NCBI GenBank assembly: GCA_903933995.1
Contig: CAIZMD010000703.1
Location: 1 to 5,346 of the forward strand
DNA length: 5,346 nt
Source of the DNA: an uncultured Bacteroidota bacterium
GTDB taxonomy: Bacteria; Bacteroidota; Bacteroidia; Chitinophagales; Chitinophagaceae
Direction of reading: 5' to 3'
Positions within the stretch are counted from its first letter, which is position 1. The number at the start of each line of letters is the position of its first letter. Positions 1 through 5,346 of the stretch are shown here, piece by piece. The position numbers were made by a program, and so were the translations under genes. The notes beneath the pieces are model-generated. The model was not told the origin of the DNA. It made no database searches and saw only the letters and a list, made by a program, of their open reading frames with translations.

Positions 1-867
1 AAATATTATTATGATGAGTTTCAACAATACCACAAAGATGGAAGCCTTGTTTGGATTGAAACCGTAACCCATTTAATCATCAACAAACATGGTGAAATGG
101 AAGTGGTGGGCTCATCAAGAAACATTACAAAAAGAAAAGAAGCAGAATCCATTCAACGAGCTACTAACAAAAGATTAGATAATTTAAATGCAACTAAGGA
201 CAAGTTCTTTTCCATTATTGCACATGACCTCATGAGTCCCTTTAATACATTGGTAGGCTTTAGTAGTTTAATAAACAAGCAATCTGCCAAAAATGACATG
301 GAAGGTGTTGCTAAAAGTGCCAAATTCATGCATGATGCAGCAGAGAAGACTAAGGATCTTTTAAAAAATTTATTGGAATGGGCCCAAACTCAAACAGGTA
401 GAATTCAATTTAATCCTGAACCTGTTGATCTTCCAAACTGTGTTATTGAGGTTTTAGATTTATTTAAAGAAACCTCGGAACAGAAAGGGATTGAAATGAA
501 AGTAGATATTCCCCATGAAGGAGAGATTGTTGCAGACAAATACATGCTGAATACTATCTTAAGAAACTTGGTTGCAAATGCCATCAAGTACACTTATCCT
601 GGGGGATACTTACAAGTGACAGCAAAACAAACTGAAGGGGAATGGCAATTTCAGATAAAGGATAATGGTGTGGGGATGGAAAAGGAATTGTCGCAACAAA
701 TTTTTGAAATAGGCACCCATAAATCTGAAGCAGGAACACAGAAAGAACAAGGAACTGGTTTAGGACTGATTCTTTGTAAAGAGTTTGTTGAAAAACATGG
801 AGGACGCATTTGGGTTGATAGTAAACCAGGAGCAGGTACCGTATTTGGATTTAATATTCCCAGATAA
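1..867 (+). CDS. PAS-linked sensor histidine kinase, C-terminal part (5' end cut by window)
   Basis: This is the C-terminal 288 residues of a two-component sensor kinase, which autophosphorylates on His and passes the phosphate to a response regulator. The frame is open from base 1, so the ATG at 97 is internal and not the start. Residues 1-48 look like the end of a PAS/PAC domain (HKDGSLVWIET, then GSSRNITKRKEAE). A short linker leads to a HisKA H-box with the phospho-acceptor His at residue 75 (AHDLMSPFN). The HATPase_c domain follows: N-box with N189 and N193 (RNLVANAIKYT), DNGVGM at 221-226, IFEIG near 234-238, and the glycine-rich GTGLGL at 251-256, ending in GTVFGFNIPR. All ATP-binding motifs are present, so the kinase core looks intact. 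No transmembrane segment or receiver domain is seen in this part; the input domain and any membrane anchor lie upstream. No partner regulator is visible, so the signal and target are unknown. Confidence 0.95.
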   Translation, partial: KYYYDEFQQYHKDGSLVWIETVTHLIINKHGEMEVVGSSRNITKRKEAESIQRATNKRLDNLNATKDKFFSIIAHDLMSPFNTLVGFSSLINKQSAKNDMEGVAKSAKFMHDAAEKTKDLLKNLLEWAQTQTGRIQFNPEPVDLPNCVIEVLDLFKETSEQKGIEMKVDIPHEGEIVADKYMLNTILRNLVANAIKYTYPGGYLQVTAKQTEGEWQFQIKDNGVGMEKELSQQIFEIGTHKSEAGTQKEQGTGLGLILCKEFVEKHGGRIWVDSKPGAGTVFGFNIPR

Positions 868-871
868 TACA

Positions 872-1882
872 CTACAAGGAACCTCTTTGAATCAAATAAA
901 AAGGATTTACTATTTTTCTGGTTTCTCCTTTTAAAATACAATTAGCAGCAGAGACACCCATTTCTTTAAAATTGGTGGTTACCACCGTAATATCTAATAA
1001 TTCTTTTAAGACAGATTCATTAAAAGAGATAATGCCAATATCTTTTCCCAATTCCATTTTAGTCAATCTGGCTTGTTTTACAACCAGCGCCAAATCATCT
1101 TCAGAGGTTACAATATAGACGGTCTTTTTTTGCAAAAAATTCAAACTTGATCTTGATGATATATTGAAAAACTTATCATTTTCAAGACAATACTTTTTTA
1201 CCCCTGTTTTCAATTCTTGTGGATGGTGATCCGTTTCATCTAAGAGTAAGTCAATAGTTGTATATTTCCTAAGCAATTTACCTGCGCCGTTCAATGCACT
1301 ATAAATATCATGTTCAAAGTCTTGGTGAATAGAAGTAGTATTTCGTCCCAACCCTGCAAAAGCCTTGTCTAAAATAATCAACTCTTTTTCTGGAATACGC
1401 AAGAGAATATCCTTGCATTCTTGTTTATTGGCATTTAAATAAAAGTGAGGCATTACAACATAATAATGGTATTTACCCAAATTATTATCTACAATTTCCC
1501 TAAGCGTTTTGGGGTTGTAATAGTGAATCTGTAAATCTACTTTGGCTTTTTTACCTAAGGTTTCTACAATGGCATCATAGACCATCTTCTTATAGGAACT
1601 GAGTTTATTGAAAATCAGCAATACTTTAATTTGGGTATCGGCCTTGCCTATAACAAAATAACCCTTACCCTTTCTTGATCCAACTAACCCTTGTTCTTTG
1701 AGTAAATTATACGCTTTTTCAATGGTGTCTCTAGCAACTTTGTATTCCTTGCTAAAAGCATTAATAGAGGGAAGTGACTGGTTCTTAGCCAAAATCCCTT
1801 TTTCAATATCTCTTTGAATGGCTTGAGCAATTTGCTTAATCTTTGAGATGCTATAATTATCTATAATTGTAAAGCGGTGCAT
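872..1882 (-). CDS. GntR-family transcriptional regulator with LacI-type ligand-binding domain
   Basis: A 336-residue DNA-binding regulator. Residues about 10-77 form a GntR winged helix-turn-helix: SKIKQIAQAIQRDIEKG, then LPSINAFSKEYKVARDTIEKAY and the wing GLVGSRKGKGYFV. Residues about 85-325 resemble the periplasmic-binding-protein-like sensory fold of LacI-type regulators, with KVLLIFNKLSSYKK at its first strand and GIISFNES (283-290) followed by TTNFKEMG (302-309) near the end. This arrangement, ending in an IQRGSL-type tail, is familiar in Bacteroidota, where such proteins often sense sugars; the ligand here is not deducible. The start at 1882 is the only Met that keeps the whole winged helix. 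The gene is downstream of the molybdenum hydroxylase genes on the same strand with a 128-base gap, and converges with the histidine kinase with 4 bases between the stops. Control of itself is plausible from repeated motifs at its start; control of the neighbouring genes is conjecture. Confidence 0.92.
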   Translation of the reverse strand: MHRFTIIDNYSISKIKQIAQAIQRDIEKGILAKNQSLPSINAFSKEYKVARDTIEKAYNLLKEQGLVGSRKGKGYFVIGKADTQIKVLLIFNKLSSYKKMVYDAIVETLGKKAKVDLQIHYYNPKTLREIVDNNLGKYHYYVVMPHFYLNANKQECKDILLRIPEKELIILDKAFAGLGRNTTSIHQDFEHDIYSALNGAGKLLRKYTTIDLLLDETDHHPQELKTGVKKYCLENDKFFNISSRSSLNFLQKKTVYIVTSEDDLALVVKQARLTKMELGKDIGIISFNESVLKELLDITVVTTNFKEMGVSAANCILKGETRKIVNPFYLIQRGSL

Positions 1883-1921
1883 AGATTAAAGTTACAATTT
1901 CATATTCGGGAAATAACAATT
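1865..1921. promoter_or_regulatory. Candidate operator: repeated AATTGTwA motif around the GntR start
   Basis: On the plus strand AATTGTAA (1865-1872) and TTACAATT (1892-1899) form a perfect 8-base inverted repeat with a 19-base spacer that contains the regulator's start codon. A third copy, TAACAATT (1914-1921), lies 22 bases further upstream in the same orientation as the second and differs at one base. GntR-type regulators commonly bind inverted repeats near their own promoters, so autoregulation is a reasonable inference. The region is AT-rich, so chance cannot be excluded. Confidence 0.3.
1887..1919 (-). promoter_or_regulatory. Candidate promoter of the GntR gene
   Basis: On the minus strand, TTG (1919-1917) is followed after 22 bases by TAACTTTA (1894-1887), one mismatch from the Bacteroidota -7 consensus TAnnTTTG. 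A start site just downstream would fall at or next to the ATG, implying a nearly leaderless mRNA. A competing reading is TTGACA (1927-1922), 17 bases, then TATGAA (1904-1899), which is closer to the proteobacterial pattern. The two overlap and cannot be separated by eye; that a promoter lies in this gap is more likely than either exact placement. Confidence 0.3.
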
Positions 1922-1943
1922 TGTCAATCCTAAATTGCATTGC

Positions 1944-1988
1944 AAAAACTATGTTTCATGGGGTGTCCCTTTTCAAGACATCCAACAT
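1944..1988 (-). terminator. Weak candidate terminator after the large-subunit gene
   Basis: Reading the minus strand past the stop of the hydroxylase large subunit, ATGTT (1988-1984) can pair with AACAT (1955-1951), enclosing an inner TGTC/GACA stem (1980-1977 with 1967-1964), followed at once by five T residues (1948-1944). The inner stem is short and the interior loops are large, so it is a poor match to a strong intrinsic terminator. Its position between the operon end and the regulator gene is what makes it worth listing. Confidence 0.28.
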
Positions 1989-2010
1989 TCCATTTACAAA
2001 GTTTATCTCC

Positions 2011-4254
2011 TTATGTTTTCTTGTTTAATTCATTGATAAAAGGCTGCTGATAAACTCGTTTACCTGTGGCTTTGTACAATGCATTGGCCACCGCCGCAAA
2101 AATGGGCGGAAAAGGTGGTTCTCCCAAACCAGTTGGGTCAATCCCGTTTTGAACAAAATGTACGTCAATTTTCTTAGGCGCTTCTTTCATTCTAATCATC
2201 CGGTACTGATTTAAATTTTGCTGGGTAACAACACCCTTGTCAAATTTGAGCCCACCAAATAAGCTTTTACCAATACCGTCAACTACTGCACCTTCTACCA
2301 TATTCTTGGCAGCATCAGGGTTGACCACAATACCACAATCCAGAACTGAGACCACTTGATCAATCACGGGTTGGCCATTTTTCATACTCACATCTACCAC
2401 ATGTGCAGCATAAGAATTATGACAAAAATAAGCAGCCACTCCCCTATGCGTTCCTTTGGGTGTAGTAGCCCATTTAGATTTTTCTTTCACCAATTCTAAA
2501 ACACCCATATACCTAGCCGCATCGTATTCATTGTTCTTACCAACAGGATTAGCTTTAGCTTTTTTCAATAATTCTAGTCTAAAATCAATCGGATCCTTGC
2601 CAATGGCCTGCGCCAACTCGTCTAAGAAAGATTGCTCGGCAGATGCAATAAAGTTTGACCTAGGTGCTCTAAAAGCGCCAATGGTAATATTGGAAGGCAA
2701 TTCCCATCCTTCCGCCAAATAGTTCTCAAAAGCGCCAGCAGGAAAACGATTCTCGTGCACAGCATGCTCAGGTATTCCACCTCCTTTTATATGAATGGCT
2801 GTGATATTGTTATTGGCATCAAGGGCAGCTTTGTAAGTAACTATATACGCGGGGCGATACACACCATTGGTCATATCGTCTTCCCTAGTATAAATCAATT
2901 TTACAGGGGCTTTCATTTTTTTAGAAATCAAACCCGCTTCAATAATATAGTGACCATAAGCCCTTCTACCAAAGCCGCCACCCATACGGGCCAACTTCAT
3001 TTCAATTTTATCTGCTGGAACATCTAGGTTGGCCACAATATTCTGTTTCATCATATCGGGGATTTGAATAGGCGCTACAAAAAACGCTTTCTCCTCCGTG
3101 ATATGCGCAAAACAACTAATGGGCTCCATGGTATTGTGTGGCAAGAAGGGAGCAGAGTATGTTTTTTCTATGACTTTTTTAGCAGACGCAAAAGCCGCTT
3201 CCGGATCACCATCCTTTCTCAATACTTTGGCTTTCTGCCCTTGTAGCTCTAGCATTTTTTGCATGTGCTTGTCAGAACTTTCTAGTCCAGCAGGAATGGT
3301 CTCTTCTTTTTTTCTACCAAAACTATTAACCATCTCTTTTGATTCAACAATGGGTTCCCATTGAGCTAGCACTTTTTTTCTAGCATTGATTACTTCCCAA
3401 GTGCTATTACCCACCACAACAATTAAGTGATTAAAACTGCGGGTATCAAATCCTGCGCGCTCATAATCTTTCTTATATACTTCTATATCAAATACGTCTT
3501 TGATACCAGGCATTTTCTTGGCCTCCGTAGCATCAAAAGATTTTAATTGCATCCCAAAAGCGGGTGGGTGAATGGCCATGGCAATGAGCATTCCCTCCAC
3601 TTGATAATCCATGGTAAACAAAGACTTACCACTGACTATTTTTGAGCCCTCCACATTTTTTTGAGATTTACCCACCAAACTAAGTTCGCTTGACTTTTTC
3701 AAGACTGGATTAGTAGGAACGGGCAATTTAGCAGCAGCTTCTGCCAATGCACCATATGTGAGGGTTCTATTACTTGATTTGTGAATAACGGTTCCGTTAG
3801 AAGCCATTAATTCAGCAACAGGTACATTCCATTGGTTGGCCGCTGCTTGAAGCAACATCCATTTGGCCGTAGCACCTGCTTTACGCAAGGGTTCCCAGGC
3901 AGCTCTAATAGATTGACTACCTCCTGTAAATTGACGCTTGAATCTAGGCGTATCATAATCGCCCATTTCAATAGTTATTTTCTTCCAGTCCACTTCTAAT
4001 TCCTCTGCAATGAGCATGGGAAGAGAAGTCATTACATTTTGACCAAACTCTGGATTGGGGGATAAAATTTTGATTTGGTTATCAGCCATGATTTTAATAA
4101 AGCCAGTAAGTTCTACCCAGTCTTTGGCTCCTGTTGCTGCACCCATTACTTCGGTAGGTTTCAAACTGGCCAACCAGCTAAAACCCAATAACATTCCACC
4201 ACCGGAAATGGAACTCACTTTCAAGAATGACCTTCTGCTAGTTTTGTTTTCCAT
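2011..4254 (-). CDS. Tat-exported molybdopterin-binding large subunit of an IorB-type molybdenum hydroxylase
   Basis: The 747-residue catalytic subunit of a xanthine oxidase-family enzyme, closest by layout to isoquinoline 1-oxidoreductase beta subunit and related periplasmic aldehyde dehydrogenases. It hydroxylates or oxidises an aldehyde or N-heterocycle with water as oxygen source. The N-terminus is a clear twin-arginine signal (SRRSFLK at 6-12, then a glycine-rich hydrophobic stretch to about residue 31), so export in folded form is predicted. Seen further on: GGSQSIRAAW (111-120), PHNTMEP (372-378), the cofactor motif GGGFGRR (425-431), GAFRAPRSNF (526-535), DCGIVVNP (639-646) and GLGEPPFPP (709-717), in which E712 fits the conserved catalytic glutamate. 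Length is normal for the family and no break is seen. The start leaves a 2-base gap after the small-subunit stop, indicating translational coupling. The substrate cannot be assigned from sequence. No FAD subunit, cytochrome or XdhC-type maturation factor is in the window. Confidence 0.94.
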   Translation of the reverse strand: MENKTSRRSFLKVSSISGGGMLLGFSWLASLKPTEVMGAATGAKDWVELTGFIKIMADNQIKILSPNPEFGQNVMTSLPMLIAEELEVDWKKITIEMGDYDTPRFKRQFTGGSQSIRAAWEPLRKAGATAKWMLLQAAANQWNVPVAELMASNGTVIHKSSNRTLTYGALAEAAAKLPVPTNPVLKKSSELSLVGKSQKNVEGSKIVSGKSLFTMDYQVEGMLIAMAIHPPAFGMQLKSFDATEAKKMPGIKDVFDIEVYKKDYERAGFDTRSFNHLIVVVGNSTWEVINARKKVLAQWEPIVESKEMVNSFGRKKEETIPAGLESSDKHMQKMLELQGQKAKVLRKDGDPEAAFASAKKVIEKTYSAPFLPHNTMEPISCFAHITEEKAFFVAPIQIPDMMKQNIVANLDVPADKIEMKLARMGGGFGRRAYGHYIIEAGLISKKMKAPVKLIYTREDDMTNGVYRPAYIVTYKAALDANNNITAIHIKGGGIPEHAVHENRFPAGAFENYLAEGWELPSNITIGAFRAPRSNFIASAEQSFLDELAQAIGKDPIDFRLELLKKAKANPVGKNNEYDAARYMGVLELVKEKSKWATTPKGTHRGVAAYFCHNSYAAHVVDVSMKNGQPVIDQVVSVLDCGIVVNPDAAKNMVEGAVVDGIGKSLFGGLKFDKGVVTQQNLNQYRMIRMKEAPKKIDVHFVQNGIDPTGLGEPPFPPIFAAVANALYKATGKRVYQQPFINELNKKT

Positions 4255-4256
4255 GG

Positions 4257-4721
4257 TTATTTTTTTGACAGGTTAGCGGCTGAATGAATGGCTTCTCTAA
4301 TGCGGATATAAGTACCGCACCTACAAATATTCCCACTCATAAAATTGTCAATATCTGCATCCGTGGGGTTGGGCTTTTGCTTGAGCAGGGCAGCTGCAGC
4401 CATAATCTGACCGGTTTGGCAGTAACCACATTGGGCTACGTCAATATCTAACCAGGCTTTTTGTACAGGATGATCCCCGTTCTCAGACAATCCTTCAATG
4501 GTAGTAATCTCTTGGGTAGCTGCTGCCGATACGGGCAATTGGCAAGACTTCAGAGCCATGCCATTCATGTGCACTGTGCAAGCACCACAAGCGCCAACTG
4601 CACAACCAAATTTGGTACCCACTAAATGTAAGTGATCACGCAAGACCCAGAGTAAGGGGGTTGCGGGGTCCACGTCTACCGAATAGGTTTTGTGGTTAAC
4701 TTTTAGGTTCAATTTTGCCAT
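4257..4721 (-). CDS. [2Fe-2S] small subunit of an IorA-type molybdenum hydroxylase
   Basis: A 154-residue iron-sulfur subunit that carries electrons from the molybdenum site to an outside acceptor. The N-terminal half is a plant-ferredoxin-type domain with C40, C45, C48 and C60 (FGCAVGACGACTVHMNG, then KSC). The C-terminal helical domain binds the second cluster through C98, C101, C133 and C135 (QCGYCQTGQ and GNICRCGTYIRIREAI). All eight ligands are present and the length is usual for the family. It has no signal peptide of its own, so it is expected to leave the cell attached to the Tat-bearing large subunit, as known for related enzymes. It sits 29 bases after the VOC gene and 2 bases before the large subunit. 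The first Met at 4721 begins the first ferredoxin strand directly, which supports this start. Alternative identities would be the small subunit of another aldehyde or xanthine dehydrogenase of the same superfamily. Confidence 0.95.
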   Translation of the reverse strand: MAKLNLKVNHKTYSVDVDPATPLLWVLRDHLHLVGTKFGCAVGACGACTVHMNGMALKSCQLPVSAAATQEITTIEGLSENGDHPVQKAWLDIDVAQCGYCQTGQIMAAAALLKQKPNPTDADIDNFMSGNICRCGTYIRIREAIHSAANLSKK

Positions 4722-4750
4722 GGTATGCAGTTTAGATTGGGCTAAATTAC

Positions 4751-5107
4751 TTAGATCTTTTGACCAAAAGTGAGCAAGTTGTTGTCCGGGTCAAGCAAGG
4801 AAAATTCCAATTGCCCCCATGGTTTGGCTTGTAAAGGCCCATTGGGATGGATAGTTACTTGATTATCTAGTAGGGTTTGATACAAGCCCCCAATATCATT
4901 GGTTCTAATATAGACTTGTCCATAATTGGTAGAAGGATCCAAGTCTTTGTATTCAAAAAAATGTATTTCAATCCCATCTTTCTCAACCATCAAATAGGGT
5001 TTGAAATGGGGGTCACCTAATTCTTTAAAACCCAATTGATTTACATAATAGTCCCTACTAACAGCTTTGTCACGCATGGGGAGTTTGGGGTTGATAGCGG
5101 TAAACAT
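4751..5107 (-). CDS. VOC-superfamily protein, bleomycin-resistance-protein-like
   Basis: A 118-residue protein of the vicinal oxygen chelate fold (two beta-alpha-beta-beta-beta modules). Module one runs from AINPKLPMRD through DYYVNQLGFKELGD to IEIHFFEY (about 46-53). Module two runs from QVYIRTNDIGGLYQTLLDN (64-82) to KPWGQLEFSLLDPDNNLLTF (95-114). The WG-x2-EF-x3-DPD-N-L-x2-F pattern at the end is characteristic of the bleomycin-binding-protein branch, and the length matches it. The first-strand metal-ligand His of glyoxalase I-type enzymes is not seen, which favours a binding or sequestering role over a metalloenzyme, but many such proteins have unknown ligands; resistance to bleomycin should not be assumed. 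The start at 5107 keeps the complete first strand, whereas the next Met (residue 11) would delete it. It lies 29 bases upstream of the hydroxylase small subunit on the same strand and is probably in its operon. Confidence 0.85.
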   Translation of the reverse strand: MFTAINPKLPMRDKAVSRDYYVNQLGFKELGDPHFKPYLMVEKDGIEIHFFEYKDLDPSTNYGQVYIRTNDIGGLYQTLLDNQVTIHPNGPLQAKPWGQLEFSLLDPDNNLLTFGQKI

Positions 5108-5127
5108 GGTAGATTTGTGGGTGATTC

Positions 5128-5157
5128 TAAAATTAAGAAAAAGGGCTGTTATTGCAA
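5128..5157 (-). promoter_or_regulatory. Candidate Bacteroidota-type promoter for the VOC-hydroxylase genes
   Basis: On the minus strand TTG (5157-5155) is followed after 19 bases by TAATTTTA (5135-5128), which matches TAnnTTTG except at the last base. Spacing fits the known Bacteroidota -33/-7 arrangement, and transcription would begin roughly 15 bases before the VOC start codon. The -33 element overlaps the last codons of the upstream partial gene. The following genes are tightly spaced, so this could drive the VOC protein and both hydroxylase subunits. Confidence 0.45.
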
Positions 5158-5346
5158 TTTCTTGTTTTCAGTTAATTCAAGACTCTTAATGGCACCTAAT
5201 GGGGCAATTTTTACTGTTTTACTACCCTTGGCTATATAGAAATAATAAACGCTATTGGTATTGATCAAATAGACATATTCTGATTCTCCACTATTATAAT
5301 TTAGTTTGTTATTGTAACGAATATCTCCGGACTTAATTTTTTTAGC
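5149..5346 (-). CDS. Unrecognised protein, C-terminal 65 residues (5' end cut by window)
   Basis: The minus strand is open from the right edge (first codon at 5346-5344) to a TAA at 5151-5149, giving 65 residues with no Met, so the start lies outside the window. The composition looks coding: alternating hydrophobic and polar residues suggest beta strands, for example SEYVYLINTNSVYYFYIAKG (22-41) and KTVKIAPLGAIKSLELTENK (43-62), with lysine and asparagine use like the other proteins here. I do not recognise the family. It ends 41 bases before the VOC gene on the same strand with no hairpin between, so read-through into the VOC-hydroxylase genes is possible. The opposite strand has a shorter open frame here that overlaps the VOC start antisense and has no recognisable content. 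Confidence 0.6.
   Translation of the reverse strand, partial: AKKIKSGDIRYNNKLNYNSGESEYVYLINTNSVYYFYIAKGSKTVKIAPLGAIKSLELTENKKLQ

Noticed and set aside
223..246. Ser instead of Thr or Asn at the +4 position after the phospho-acceptor His (HDLMS)
   Set aside because: AHDLxSPFN H-boxes are common in Bacteroidota kinases, so this is not a defect or a novelty.
876..930. AAGGAACC and GGTTTCTCCTT as a shared terminator for the convergent genes
   Set aside because: The pairing needs a 3-base bulge and a loop of more than 30 bases, and it lies within the regulator's coding end; not a credible terminator.
1851..1870. Tandem 10-base repeat (CTATAATTAT, CTATAATTGT) in the start of the GntR gene
   Set aside because: Only two copies, and it encodes a normal N-terminal stretch (TIIDNYS); most likely low-complexity AT-rich coding sequence, although its end contributes to the AATTGTAA motif noted separately.
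2456..3364. Several open frames of 60-90 codons on the plus strand inside the large-subunit gene
   Set aside because: They are antisense to a well-supported gene with full-length conserved motifs, and their translations show no recognisable domains.
4742..4768. Possible second promoter before the iron-sulfur subunit (TTTG, 15 bases, TAATTTAG)
   Set aside because: Spacing is shorter than usual for Bacteroidota promoters and the -7 box has a mismatch in the TTTG part; the 29-base gap is better explained as an operon spacer.
4757..4770. Inverted repeat CTTTTG-AC-CAAAAG at the end of the VOC gene
   Set aside because: It lies in the last codons of the VOC gene, has only a 2-base centre and no T-run after it, and AT-rich sequence gives such repeats by chance; not listed as a terminator or operator.
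5036..5239. Plus-strand 67-codon frame across the VOC start and the right-edge gene
   Set aside because: It overlaps two better-supported minus-strand genes and the promoter candidate, and its translation shows no domain.

Overview
The window is AT-rich bacterial DNA that most likely comes from a member of the Bacteroidota, possibly Chitinophagaceae-like; this is inferred, because no marker gene is present. The grounds are the lysine/asparagine-rich proteins, starts without clear Shine-Dalgarno sequences, promoter-like TTG-N19-TAnnTTT elements, a GntR repressor with a LacI-type ligand domain, and a PAS histidine kinase with an AHDLxSPFN H-box. It holds four complete genes and two genes cut by the window edges.

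Layout: 1-867 (+) is the C-terminal part of a PAS-linked sensor histidine kinase, open from base 1. It runs head-on, with only 4 bases between, into a GntR-family regulator at 872-1882 (-). Next comes a 128-base gap with a weak terminator candidate, a weak promoter candidate and a repeated AATTGTwA motif around the regulator start. Then follow, all on the minus strand and in transcription order from right to left: the tail of an unrecognised protein (5149-5346, no Met inside the window), a small VOC/bleomycin-resistance-like protein (4751-5107), a [2Fe-2S] small subunit (4257-4721) and a Tat-exported molybdopterin-binding large subunit (2011-4254).

The core of the window is the last pair, an isoquinoline 1-oxidoreductase (IorAB)-type molybdenum hydroxylase with a 2-base gap between its genes. 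The small subunit carries two [2Fe-2S] clusters. The large subunit carries the molybdenum cofactor and a textbook twin-arginine signal, so the folded heterodimer is predicted to act in the periplasm. No FAD subunit or cytochrome is present here, so the electron acceptor is unknown, and the substrate (an aldehyde or N-heterocycle by family) cannot be read from sequence. The VOC gene lies 29 bases upstream and is probably co-transcribed from the best promoter candidate in the window (5128-5157). The GntR gene is downstream on the same strand; whether it controls the hydroxylase is open.

No RNA gene, mobile element, CRISPR array or long repeat was seen. Apart from the uncaptured gene end at the right edge, the window looks like ordinary chromosomal content, and I do not see clear evidence of a wholly new system.
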